A DNA stretch of 45,156 nucleotides, from assembly GCF_003997935.1 (NCBI RefSeq), contig NZ_RZQL01000019.1:1-45156 (forward strand), written 5' to 3'. The first letter of the stretch is position 1, and each line of letters opens with the position of its first letter. This document shows, piece by piece, positions 33,932 through 41,762 of this stretch. Source of the DNA: Mesorhizobium sp. M7A.F.Ca.US.006.01.1.1 (GTDB taxonomy: Bacteria > Pseudomonadota > Alphaproteobacteria > Rhizobiales > Rhizobiaceae). The notes under the pieces were generated by a model. That model had not been told where the DNA came from and did not search any database. It worked only from the letters and a program-made list of their open reading frames with translations. Both the position numbers and the translations under genes were made by a program.

Positions 33932-35076
33932 TGAGCACCTATTTTTCCACCCTCTCGGATGCGCTGAAGCAAGCCGGCATCTTCCAGCCCTGCCTGCTGC
34001 TCGATCGCGACCGGCTGGACAGCAACATCGCCTTGGTGAAGCGGAGACTGGATCCCGGCCTTGCAGTGCGACTGGTCGACAAGTCGCTCGCCTGCCTGCC
34101 GCTGCTTGCGCATATCGGCAAGGCGCTTGGCAGTGAGCGCTTCATGACCTTTCACCCGCCGATCAGCGAGGCGGTGCTGAAGACGTTTCCGGATGCCGAT
34201 CTGCTCTACGGCAAGCCGATGCCGATCGGTGCGGCAAGGGCTGCGCTGGTTAAGGGTGATGCCGACTGGTCACGTGTCTGCTGGCTGATCGACAGCGAGG
34301 AGAGACTGGCGGACTATGGCGCGCTCGCAGACGAACTCGGCATCGGCCTGCGCATTGCTTTCGAGATCGATGTCGGGCTGCATCGCGGCGGCTTTGCCGA
34401 TCCCGAAGCCTTGTCGAGGGCATTGAGCGCACTCCAGGCCCACAAACGGCTGCGTTGCGAAGGCGTCATGGCCTACGAGGCGCATGCGCCGCTCATACCG
34501 GGTTTGTTCGGCGGGCCGGCGAGAGCCTTGGCAAAGGCGTCGACGCAGGCCACGGCGTTCGTCGCTTGTCTCGGCGTCGACCAGCGCCGCATCTTGAATA
34601 TCGGCGGCAGCAAGACCGCGCTGCTTCATCATGGCGGCGCGGCCAACGAAGTGTCGATGGGCTCGGCCTTCGTGCTGCCCAGCGACTTCGATACACCCGG
34701 TCTCGAAGGCTTCCAGCCGGCGGCCTTCATTGCCACGCCAATGCTGAAAGTGGTCGAGCCGATGCTGCCCGGCCCGCCGGCCGTCACTCGCCTGCTGCAG
34801 GCACTCGGCCGGTTTCCACGCAAGGGCTGCTATCTCTATGGCGGCAAATGGATGGCCGAGCCAGTGTTCCCCGAAGGCATGAAGACGAACGGCCTGCTCG
34901 GCCTGTCCTCCAACCAGCAATTCATGGGCCTGCCCGCGGATGCAACCGCAAGGCCCGGCGATTACGCCTTCCTGCGCCCGACGCAGAGCGAAGCCGTGCT
35001 GCAGCAATTCGGGTCGATCGCGGTGTTTGCCGGCGGGAAGGTCACCGATCGCTGGCCGGCGCTACCGATGGCGTGA
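33928..35076 (+). CDS. Alanine-racemase-fold PLP enzyme (DSD1 / D-threonine aldolase type)
   Basis: A 382-residue fold-type III PLP enzyme, alanine racemase N-terminal-like TIM barrel plus a C-terminal beta domain of the D-serine dehydratase/D-threonine aldolase branch. The likely PLP lysine is in 'VRLVDKSLAC' (residue 52), followed by 'FEIDVGLHRGG' and 'ILNIGGSKTALL'; the last part has the 'GDYAFLRPTQSEAVLQQFG' metal-site strand seen in that branch. Start at 33928 overlaps the preceding TGA (ATGA); 33931 is an equal alternative. It is the third gene of the operon. Together with the oxidase it could process a hydroxy-amino acid or sugar-acid derivative; the pathway is not known. Confidence 0.82.
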   Translation: MMSTYFSTLSDALKQAGIFQPCLLLDRDRLDSNIALVKRRLDPGLAVRLVDKSLACLPLLAHIGKALGSERFMTFHPPISEAVLKTFPDADLLYGKPMPIGAARAALVKGDADWSRVCWLIDSEERLADYGALADELGIGLRIAFEIDVGLHRGGFADPEALSRALSALQAHKRLRCEGVMAYEAHAPLIPGLFGGPARALAKASTQATAFVACLGVDQRRILNIGGSKTALLHHGGAANEVSMGSAFVLPSDFDTPGLEGFQPAAFIATPMLKVVEPMLPGPPAVTRLLQALGRFPRKGCYLYGGKWMAEPVFPEGMKTNGLLGLSSNQQFMGLPADATARPGDYAFLRPTQSEAVLQQFGSIAVFAGGKVTDRWPALPMA

Positions 35077-35080
35077 TCAT

Positions 35081-35914
35081 CTAGCCCTTGACCGGTATCC
35101 AGATCTCCAGCCCACCATTGCCGCTGCGCGGGTCGAACTCCGGTCCATAACGCTCGAATTCCGGCGCGTCCGCGATGTCGTGGCCGGAGGCGGGCAGCCA
35201 ACTGTTCCAGATCGTGTTGATCGTCCGGCGGATGGATGAGATGTGCTCGCGGTGCGAAAACACCGCATATTTCTGCGCCGGCACCCGCACCCGATAGAAG
35301 TCCTTCGGCAGATCCGCAAAGTCCGACACTTCGACGCCGACGACATAGTCGAAATTGCCCGCGTCGTCGCCATTAAGGCAAACCCCGTAGAAAACGCCTG
35401 AGATTTCGCCGGGGATGTTGCCGATATAGGGTGCAAAACGCTGCCACTGCATCGGAATCCCGGCGCTGCTCTCACAGCTGTAGCGTTCGCCGAGGCCGGC
35501 GATCAGGAACGGGCGGCTGGTCTCGAAGCGCGGTGGTTCGAGATTGGTGAGGAAGGACTGGTCCATCAGGATCGGCTCCACGAGGTCGAGGTTGTTGGTC
35601 GAGCCTTGCGCGCGCACCAGTTCCGGCGTGGTGCCGAACTGGTCGCGGAAGGCGCGGGTGAAAGCCTCATGCGAGTTGTAGCCGGCGTCGAGCGCGACGG
35701 TGAGGATGTCGGGCGCCCCGCCAGCCAGCTTGCGGGCCGCCTCGGTCAACCGGCGTGAGCGCATGTAGCCCATCACCGAACGGCCGGTAGCAGCGCCGAA
35801 AGCCCGTGTCACATGAAAACGCGACACGCCGCTGCTTTGCGCGACATCGTCGAGCGAGATCGGCTCCGGCAGATGACTTTCGACGAACCACAGCGCTTTC
35901 TCGGTCGGGTTCAT
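35081..35914 (-). CDS. AraC family regulator with GyrI-like effector domain
   Basis: A 277-residue regulator. The two AraC helix-turn-helix units are at the N-terminus (about residues 15-100; 'SLDDVAQSSGVSRFHVTRAF' and 'ILTVALDAGYNSHEAFTRAF'), followed by a GyrI-like/effector-binding beta domain (residues 120-277), the arrangement of Rob and SoxS-like multidrug regulators. Such domains bind hydrophobic small molecules. The ATG at 35914 follows GAGGAG; upstream codons continue 32 more but lack a better start. It is convergent with the PLP-enzyme gene and lies upstream of the cobalamin riboswitch region in the opposite direction. Confidence 0.88.
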   Translation of the reverse strand: MNPTEKALWFVESHLPEPISLDDVAQSSGVSRFHVTRAFGAATGRSVMGYMRSRRLTEAARKLAGGAPDILTVALDAGYNSHEAFTRAFRDQFGTTPELVRAQGSTNNLDLVEPILMDQSFLTNLEPPRFETSRPFLIAGLGERYSCESSAGIPMQWQRFAPYIGNIPGEISGVFYGVCLNGDDAGNFDYVVGVEVSDFADLPKDFYRVRVPAQKYAVFSHREHISSIRRTINTIWNSWLPASGHDIADAPEFERYGPEFDPRSGNGGLEIWIPVKG

Positions 35915-36082
35915 TTTGCTCCTCGCATTGGCCTGGTCATCCTGCCGTTTCCTGGCGCGGCCAGTTTGATCGAAATTGCGCATCCCGCGCAATCGCACCG
36001 ATCCCGTCACAGTCGCACACCGATATGGCGCAGCGGTCGAGCGCCCCTTGCCGCCGAAGAGCCAAATTCGGCAGGCTTCGCT

Positions 36083-36112
36083 TGACAGCGTCAGGCGGCG
36101 TCTTCTAGATAC
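36083..36112 (+). promoter_or_regulatory. Promoter of the cobalamin-controlled operon
   Basis: TTGACA (36083-36088), then CTAGAT/TAGATA at 17-18 bases. Transcription from about 36119 would leave roughly 105 bases before the riboswitch. Confidence 0.65.
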
Positions 36113-36223
36113 GTTATATTATTACAAATCGAGAGCGTGAAATGCCTGTTTCCCCCTGGCTGGCCCACCACTCCGTCCGAGAAATCCATTGCGAAGCGAT
36201 TGGTGGAAATCTACGCTGGGCCG

Positions 36224-36405
36224 GTGATGGTCCCCGAGTCGAAAGGCGAGGGGTGAAAAGGGAACACGGTGAGATCCCCAGGGATCGAGGCCGTGGCTGC
36301 CCCCGCAACTGTAAGCGGCGAGCAAAATCCGCAAATGCCACTGGCCGGCAAGGCTGGGAAGGCAGGATGGCGCAACGACCCGCGAGCCAGGAGACCTGCC
36401 ATCAC
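36224..36405 (+). ncRNA. Cobalamin riboswitch
   Basis: The outer stem P1 closes perfectly: GTGATGG (36224-36230) with CCATCAC (36399-36405). Conserved blocks in order: AAAAGGGAACACGGTGAG (36256-36273), TGCCCCCGCAACTGTAAGC (36298-36316), GCCACTG, GGGAAGGC, and the B12 box ending GAGCCAGGAGACCTGCC (36384-36400). This is the adenosylcobalamin-type riboswitch that turns off B12 uptake or synthesis genes when cobalamin is plentiful. It precedes a BtuFCD-type transporter. No terminator T-run follows; the next hairpin holds the ribosome-binding site of a small ORF, so control is probably at translation. Confidence 0.97.
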
Positions 36406-36411
36406 TGAGTT

Positions 36412-36452
36412 GACCGGACGGGGTGTGCCGGGAGGAAACGTGAATCCCGGTC
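36412..36452 (+). promoter_or_regulatory. Hairpin masking the leader ORF start (expression platform)
   Basis: CCGGGA (36428-36433) pairs with TCCCGG (36445-36450); the Shine-Dalgarno GGAGG (36431-36435) and GTG start (36440) are inside. A wider pairing GACCGG (36412-36417) with CCGGTC (36447-36452) is an alternative. These are the likely switching structures. Confidence 0.65.
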
Positions 36453-36583
36453 TTGTCGGCCGCTTCGCCAGCTTCCTTCCGTCGCCAGTTTTGGAAAGTG
36501 ACGGAAAGTTGGACGGCTTCATCCATCGCATCATCGTGTACGTGCTTCGCCGTCCCGGCGATCCGGCGGGCAGCAACCGATGA
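36440..36583 (+). CDS. 47-codon leader ORF between riboswitch and ABC ATPase
   Basis: GTG at 36440 has an excellent ribosome-binding site (GGAGG, four bases before). It encodes 47 residues without a clear domain (begins Met-Asn-Pro-Gly-Leu-Val-Gly-Arg, contains a short amphipathic 'GFIHRIIVYVLRR'). The stop TGA at 36581 overlaps the ATPase ATG at 36580 (ATGA). It looks like a leader whose translation opens or couples the ATPase start, so the riboswitch would control the whole operon through it. The peptide may or may not have its own function. Confidence 0.55.
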   Translation: MNPGLVGRFASFLPSPVLESDGKLDGFIHRIIVYVLRRPGDPAGSNR

Positions 36584-37368
36584 GCGCAGCGCTTCTCGAA
36601 GCACGTGACCTCTGCGCCATGGCAAATGGGCGGGATCTGGTCCGGGCGGTCAGCCTGTCGGTGGCATCCGGCGACCGCCTTGCCATCATTGGTCCCAACG
36701 GCGCCGGCAAGACGACGCTGCTGCGCATGCTGTCGGGCATGCTGCGGCCGAGCTCCGGCGAGGTGAAGCTCGGCGGGCGCCGGCTGGACAGGATTTCAGC
36801 CGTCGAGCGGGCACTGCACATCGCCGTGGTCGGCCAGACCGACCAGCCCGATCCGCGGCTGGCGGTGATCGACTATGTCGAGCTTGGCCGCGTTCCGCAC
36901 GCCGGGCTGAGGCGCAGGAGCGAGGAACGCGACATCGTCGTCGATGCGCTGCGCCGGACCGGCCTGCTGCCGCTGCTCGGCCGCACCATCGGCTCGCTGT
37001 CGGGCGGCGAGCGCCAGCGCGCCCAGCTGGCGCGCGCCATCGCCCAGCAGCCAAAGATCCTGTTCCTCGACGAGCCGACCAACCATCTCGACCCGCGCGC
37101 CCGCGGCGAACTGCTCGACCTCGTGGCAGGCTTCGAGATGACGGTGATAGCGGTGCTGCACGATCTGGCACTGGTCGCACCCTTCGCCACCAGGGTGGCG
37201 GTGATGAACCATGCCCGTCTGCAAGCGCTCGCCGCACCGCGCGAAGCGCTGACCCAACAGCTGATCCGCGAGATTTTCGGCATCGATGTGCTGCGTCTGC
37301 GCCATCCGACCGAAGACCGCGAACTGACGGTGTTCGAGGTTCCAAACCGCGCCGCGCCGCCATCCTGA
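36580..37368 (+). CDS. ABC transporter ATP-binding protein (cobalamin uptake, BtuD-type)
   Basis: A 262-residue FecE/BtuD-type ATPase. Walker A GPNGAGKTT is near residues 32-40, signature 'LSGGERQRAQLARA' near 137, and Walker B 'ILFLDEPTNHLD' near 160. Such ATPases drive uptake of iron siderophores, heme or B12; the cobalamin riboswitch upstream makes B12 or a corrinoid the best choice. Its ATG overlaps the stop of the leader ORF. The binding protein and permease genes follow on the same strand. Confidence 0.92.
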   Translation: MSAALLEARDLCAMANGRDLVRAVSLSVASGDRLAIIGPNGAGKTTLLRMLSGMLRPSSGEVKLGGRRLDRISAVERALHIAVVGQTDQPDPRLAVIDYVELGRVPHAGLRRRSEERDIVVDALRRTGLLPLLGRTIGSLSGGERQRAQLARAIAQQPKILFLDEPTNHLDPRARGELLDLVAGFEMTVIAVLHDLALVAPFATRVAVMNHARLQALAAPREALTQQLIREIFGIDVLRLRHPTEDRELTVFEVPNRAAPPS

Positions 37369-37419
37369 TTGAAGCCGTTCCGTAGTCGACCCGATCCCAT
37401 CCACAAAGGAGCAAAACCC

Positions 37420-38367
37420 GTGAAACGCCTAGCCTTTTTGCTTGCCTTCTCGCTGCTGGCCTCGACAGCCCTGGCCTTCCCGGTGACCGTCGACAGCTGC
37501 GGCAAGCCGCTGACCTTCGACGCACCGCCGAAGCGTGCCGTGATCCACGATCTCAACATGGCCGAGATGGCATTCGCGCTGAGCCTGCAGCCATCGATCG
37601 TCGGCCTGACCGGCATCACCGGATGGTACAAGGTCGGTCCCGAGTTCAAGGCCGAGCAGGGTTCGATCCCGGAGCTGGCGCCCAAATATCCGACGCTCGA
37701 AAACCTCGTCGCGGTCGAGCCGGATTTCTTCTTCGCCGGCTGGTATTACGGCATGAAGCCCGGCGGCGAGGTGACGCCCGACACGCTTGCCCCGCATGGC
37801 GTCAAGACGCTGGTGCTGACGGAAAGCTGCGTGCATCTCGACAAGAACCGTCCCGCCGCCTCAATGGACCTGCTCTATGGTGACGTCGAAAAGCTGGGCA
37901 AGATTTTCGGCAAGGAAGCCGAGGCCGAGAAGCTCGTTTCGGGCTGGAAGACGCAGCTCGCCGACATCACCGCCAAGGTCGGTGACCGCAGGGGAACGCG
38001 GGTGTTCCTCTACGATTCCGGCGAGGACAAGCCGTTCACCGCAGGCAAGTTCGCCATCCCCAGCGCCATGATATCAGCTGCCGGCGGCGACAACATCATG
38101 GCCGACATGGACACCAGCTGGGGCAACACGGACTGGGAGACGGTGGCGTCGCGCAATCCGCAATTCCTCATCCTGCTCGATTACCAGGATGGCGGCGGCT
38201 ACAAGAAGCTGCTCGATTTCCTTAAGGCGCATCCGGCCATGAAGGAGACCGACGCGGTCAAGGACGAGCGCTTCGTCGCCCTGCGCTATGCCGAACTGAC
38301 TCCCGGACCGGCCAACATCGAGGCGATCGACAAGATCGCCAAGGCGATGCATCCGGAAGCCTTTTGA
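37420..38367 (+). CDS. ABC transporter substrate-binding protein (cobalamin uptake, BtuF-type)
   Basis: A 315-residue periplasmic binding protein of the FepB/BtuF class. Signal peptide: 'KRLAFLLAFSLLASTALA', cleaved at about residue 19. The two lobes are joined by a long helix near the middle, as in the class. GTG at 37420 is chosen because GGAG lies nine to six bases upstream and the signal peptide starts right after it; an in-frame upstream start at 37369 lies against the ATPase stop. Substrate from riboswitch context: cobalamin or a precursor. Confidence 0.9.
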   Translation: MKRLAFLLAFSLLASTALAFPVTVDSCGKPLTFDAPPKRAVIHDLNMAEMAFALSLQPSIVGLTGITGWYKVGPEFKAEQGSIPELAPKYPTLENLVAVEPDFFFAGWYYGMKPGGEVTPDTLAPHGVKTLVLTESCVHLDKNRPAASMDLLYGDVEKLGKIFGKEAEAEKLVSGWKTQLADITAKVGDRRGTRVFLYDSGEDKPFTAGKFAIPSAMISAAGGDNIMADMDTSWGNTDWETVASRNPQFLILLDYQDGGGYKKLLDFLKAHPAMKETDAVKDERFVALRYAELTPGPANIEAIDKIAKAMHPEAF

Positions 38368-38671
38368 GGAAGTTTGACGGGTCGAATATGCTTGTGTTGA
38401 TAGACGGCTTGCCTTGGCGATTGGCTGAAACATCAATCGCTTCGTCATCCACGGGCGGAGCAAGGAGCGCAGCGACGCAGCGCAGACCCGAGGATCCATG
38501 CCGCGACTTCCGAGCGTTGCTCCGGTGCAGAATTCTGCTCCGCTGCACGCTTCGGCCAAGGTCCAGGCATGGATCCCAGGGTCTCCGCGACGGAGCTTCG
38601 CTCCTGCTTCGCCCAGGGATGACGACGTTGGAGAGGCCTCGGCCAATCTCGAATGCCGGCGAGGCAACGAC
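38368..38671. other. 304-base gap inside the btu operon, mostly a repeat element
   Basis: There is no gene between the binding-protein stop and the permease start. Bases 38443-38624 are a palindromic repeat element (separate entry). The rest shows nothing further; a GAGG at about 38661 serves the permease start. Confidence 0.8.
38443..38624. repeat. 182-bp palindromic repeat element inserted in the btu operon
   Basis: The outer arms CGTCATCC (38443-38450) and GGATGACG (38617-38624) are inverted, as are GGATCCATGCC (38492-38502) and GGCATGGATCC (38566-38576). The middle carries a perfect GCAGAATTCTGC palindrome (38527-38538). The overall form matches dispersed palindromic elements found between genes in rhizobial genomes. 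Confidence 0.85.
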
Positions 38672-39703
38672 ATGCGTGAAAACGTGAGCTTGCGCCGCAA
38701 GCCGTTCGCCTTGGCAATGATTTTGGGTGCAGTGCTGATCGCCGCTCTCGCTCTGCTGTCGATCGCCTATGGTTCGACGCTGATCCCGTTCACCGACGTT
38801 GTTGCAGCACTTGGCCGCGCAATCGGCTTAAGCGGGCCCGACGTGTCCGGGCCGGTCGGCAAGATCGTCGTCGACCTGCGGCTGCCGCGCACGATCCTGG
38901 CCATCTGCGTCGGCGCCGGCCTGGGTGTCGTCGGTGCGCTGCTGCAGACGGTGACCCGCAACGATCTCGCCGATCCGTTCCTGTTCGGCCTGTCGTCGGG
39001 CGCCGCCGCCGGTGCGGTTTCCGTCATCACCGTCTTCGGCGACAGCTTTGGCATCTGGACATTGCCGGTCGCGGCCTTCACCGGCGGCATATTGGCTGCC
39101 GGCGTCGTCCTGCTGCTGGTCACGCGGGTGAGGGGGCAAGGCCCGGAGCGGTTGATCCTGGCCGGCCTTGCCGTGTCCTTCATGTTCACTGCCTTGACCA
39201 ACTACCTGGTCTTTGCCGGCGACCAGCGCGCTGCTCACTCCGTGCTGTTCTGGACCATGGGCGGCCTTGGGCTGGCGCGCTGGGACAATATCTGGTTGGG
39301 CGCGCTGGGGGCGGGCACCATTCTGGCTTACGCGCTGTGGAACCACCGCCGGCTCGATGCTTTCCTGGCTGGTGAAAATGCCGCCGAAAGCCTCGGCGTG
39401 CCGGTGGCGCGCATGCGCCGGACGACGTTTCTCGTCGCCGCCTTCTCGACGGCGATCCTTGTCTCGGTCGCCGGCGTCATCGGTTTCGTCGGGCTGATGA
39501 TCCCGCATCTGTCGCGTCCGCTGGCGGGTCCCTTGCATCTGCGCCTCGTTGCCAGCTGTGCTGTCTTCGGCGCGGTGCTTCTGCTGGCCAGCGATCTTCT
39601 GGCCCGAACACTGCTGCCGCCGCAGGAACTGCCGATCGGCATCATCACCAGTTCGGTCGGCGCGTTCTTCGTCGTTACAATGCTCATTCGCAACCGGCTG
39701 TGA
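38672..39703 (+). CDS. ABC transporter permease (cobalamin uptake, BtuC-type)
   Basis: A 343-residue FecCD/BtuC-type permease with about ten membrane helices. Family patterns: 'LRLPRTILAICVGAGLGVVGALLQTVTRN' near the start, 'LAGLAVSFMFTALTNYLVF', and 'VGLMIPHLSRPLAGPLHLRL' with the coupling loop that meets the ATPase. ATG 38672 follows GAGG; an upstream in-frame ATG lies inside the repeat element and is rejected. It completes a binding protein/permease/ATPase set after a cobalamin riboswitch, though the repeat element separates it from the binding protein gene. Confidence 0.92.
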   Translation: MRENVSLRRKPFALAMILGAVLIAALALLSIAYGSTLIPFTDVVAALGRAIGLSGPDVSGPVGKIVVDLRLPRTILAICVGAGLGVVGALLQTVTRNDLADPFLFGLSSGAAAGAVSVITVFGDSFGIWTLPVAAFTGGILAAGVVLLLVTRVRGQGPERLILAGLAVSFMFTALTNYLVFAGDQRAAHSVLFWTMGGLGLARWDNIWLGALGAGTILAYALWNHRRLDAFLAGENAAESLGVPVARMRRTTFLVAAFSTAILVSVAGVIGFVGLMIPHLSRPLAGPLHLRLVASCAVFGAVLLLASDLLARTLLPPQELPIGIITSSVGAFFVVTMLIRNRL

Positions 39704-39724
39704 TTGCGGCCCGAAACGGCTTGC

Positions 39725-40660
39725 TCAGACCGTCCAGAAATAGCGCACGATGTGGAAGAAGACCGGGGCGGCGAAGACCAGGCTGTCGGTGCGGTCCATC
39801 ATGCCGCCATGGCCTTCGATCAGATGGCCCCAGTCCTTGACCCCCTGGTCGCGCTTGATGGCCGAGGCGACCAGCCCGCCGAGGAATCCCATCGAGCAGG
39901 CGACGAACGCCACGGCCGCTGCCTGCAGCGGCGAAAACGGCGTCACGAACGACAACAGCGCGCCCAGCAGGCTCGCCGACACCAGCCCGCCGATCAGCCC
40001 TTCCCAGGTTTTCGACGGCGAGACGTTCGGCGAAAACCGGTGTTTTCCAAACAGCTTGCCGAAGATGTATTGCAGCACGTCGCTGCCTTGCACGACGATG
40101 ATCAGGAAGGCGATCAGCAGCAGGGTACGGCCTTCGAAGCCCGGCACGTCGAGTGTCAGCAGGGCAGGGACGTGGCTGACGCAATAGACCGAGATCATCA
40201 CCGCCCATTGCTGCGCGGCGATCCGCTCGAGGAAGCGTTCGGTATCGCCATGCAGCGCGGTGATGGCCGGCATCAGCAGGAAGCAATAGACCGGAATGAA
40301 GATGACGAAGAGCCCGTACCAGGCGGTCCACACCAACCAGTATTGAAACGGGATGATGATGCCGAACATGCCGAGCAGCACCCAATGGTCGCTGCGGCGC
40401 GTATGCGTCAGCGTCACGAATTCGCGCAGCGCCGCGAAGGAGATCAGCGCAAACAGGATGGTCATCCCGTAACGGCCGAAGAAGAAGGCCACCGTCATCA
40501 GCGCCACCATCACCCACCAGGCGTTGATGCGCTGGGTGAGATTGACCAGCGTCGAGCTCAGCGGCTTTGGCGCCCGCGCCGAAAGGATGGTGGCGACGAT
40601 GCTGGCGGTGGTCAAAACCGCCAGCAGGCCGATGATCAGGATGGAGATCTCGTGGCGCAT
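39725..40660 (-). CDS. Phosphatidate cytidylyltransferase-like protein (CdsA/YnbB type)
   Basis: A 311-residue membrane protein that should make CDP-diacylglycerol from phosphatidate and CTP. It has about eight hydrophobic segments; CdsA signature elements are intact: 'SPSKTWEG' (214-221), Lys269-Arg270, and 'KDWGHLIEGHGG' to 'DRTDS' (275-293) with the metal-binding acids. Gene content next to it matches E. coli ynbB rather than the essential cdsA. Start at 40660 overlaps the acyltransferase stop by one base. It is the last gene of a six-gene operon. Confidence 0.92.
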   Translation of the reverse strand: MRHEISILIIGLLAVLTTASIVATILSARAPKPLSSTLVNLTQRINAWWVMVALMTVAFFFGRYGMTILFALISFAALREFVTLTHTRRSDHWVLLGMFGIIIPFQYWLVWTAWYGLFVIFIPVYCFLLMPAITALHGDTERFLERIAAQQWAVMISVYCVSHVPALLTLDVPGFEGRTLLLIAFLIIVVQGSDVLQYIFGKLFGKHRFSPNVSPSKTWEGLIGGLVSASLLGALLSFVTPFSPLQAAAVAFVACSMGFLGGLVASAIKRDQGVKDWGHLIEGHGGMMDRTDSLVFAAPVFFHIVRYFWTV

Positions 40661-41322
40661 CAATCGTCTCGCTCGGGACGCGGGTTGAGCGCCAGAAGCG
40701 TGGCGTGGGCGCGTTCGAGGAAGGCGCGGCGTTCTTCGCCAGGCGCCACGGCCACCGGCGGGCCGAAGACGACACGGCACAGCAGCGGCACCGGCAGGAA
40801 CTGGCCCTTGGGCAGCACGCGCGACATGTTCTCGATCCAGCACGGGATCAGCTCGACCTCAGGCCGCGCCGTTGACAGATTGTAGAGGCCCGAGCGGAAG
40901 GCCAGCAGCGGCTCCTCGGTCATGTTGCGGGTGCCCTCGGGAAACAGGATCAGCGAGTGGCCCTGGTCGAGGACCGACAGCATGATCTCGATCGGGTTTT
41001 CCTCAGGTTTCGTCCATTGCCTGTTGATGAGCACGGACGACAGCATGTCCTGCGCGATGAAGCGGCGCAGCCGCGACTTCCCCCAATATTCGCCTGCGGC
41101 AACAGCATGGGTGATCGCGCGCTCGCTTTCGCTGAGACAGGCCGACAAAAGTATGAAGTCGCCATGGCTGGTGTGATTGGCGAAATAGATGCGCTGCCGG
41201 TCGGAGGGCAGGCTGCCGTTCCAGATCGGACGCACCCCGGTCACCATCCGGGCCAGCGCCGACAGGCCGACGGAGGTTACCGTCTGCAGCAAGGTGAAGG
41301 TCTTGAGCGAAAGCTTGTTCAT
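40660..41322 (-). CDS. 1-acyl-glycerol-3-phosphate acyltransferase-like protein (PlsC family)
   Basis: A 220-residue acyltransferase that should add a second acyl chain to lysophosphatidate, giving phosphatidate for the neighbouring cytidylyltransferase. Motif I is NHTSHGD (His50, Asp55) and motif III is FPEGTR (127-132). It is overlapped by four bases with the upstream membrane protein gene (ATGA) and by one base with the downstream gene, so translation is coupled. No PlsC is part of the E. coli ynb operon, so its addition here supplies the substrate step. Confidence 0.93.
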   Translation of the reverse strand: MNKLSLKTFTLLQTVTSVGLSALARMVTGVRPIWNGSLPSDRQRIYFANHTSHGDFILLSACLSESERAITHAVAAGEYWGKSRLRRFIAQDMLSSVLINRQWTKPEENPIEIMLSVLDQGHSLILFPEGTRNMTEEPLLAFRSGLYNLSTARPEVELIPCWIENMSRVLPKGQFLPVPLLCRVVFGPPVAVAPGEERRAFLERAHATLLALNPRPERDD

Positions 41323-41762
41323 CGCGGCGCCCAGAATCCCGCCGTCAGAAGTGCTGCGGCAAACAAAGCGAATGCGGCACGTTGCCTGAACAACAAGCGG
41401 CTTGCGCCGGCCATGCGGTCGTCGAGCGATCGTGTCGTGGACGGCGAGGGTTTCAGGCGCATGCGCGCCAATATGTCATCCACCGCGCCGCCGCCGGAGG
41501 CTTCGTCGTCATGGCTTGCCATCAGCCGGAACAGCAGCGCGTCGAACGCCAGCAATGCCGACAGCGCCAGCACGACAACTGCGATAGCGGCTGAGGCTGA
41601 CAAGGGGATGGCCGCGCGTAGGCTCCCGAAGGCACCGCGCGGCGAAGCAGCCAGGGGCGCTAAAACGGTGGCAGCCACCACAATCGCGGCCGGCCACGTC
41701 GCCTGCCACATCAGCCTGCGGGCGAACCGATTGGCGCGTTCCTGATACGCATTGCCGGTCAT
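41319..41762 (-). CDS. Small membrane protein in the lipid operon
   Basis: A 147-residue protein of unknown family. About three hydrophobic segments lie at residues 21-40, 52-77 and 130-143, with an acidic/Ser-rich middle stretch ('MASHDDEASGGG'). The start at 41762 overlaps the preceding TGA (ATGA) and its own stop overlaps the PlsC start, so it is fixed within the operon. I find no catalytic motif. It may be a scaffold or regulator of the membrane enzymes. Confidence 0.75.
   Translation of the reverse strand: MTGNAYQERANRFARRLMWQATWPAAIVVAATVLAPLAASPRGAFGSLRAAIPLSASAAIAVVVLALSALLAFDALLFRLMASHDDEASGGGAVDDILARMRLKPSPSTTRSLDDRMAGASRLLFRQRAAFALFAAALLTAGFWAPR

Noticed and set aside
38498..38671. 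Upstream start for the BtuC-type permease at 38498
   Set aside because: Those 58 codons translate the palindromic repeat element and lack the hydrophobic start of this family; ATG at 38672 has its own ribosome site.
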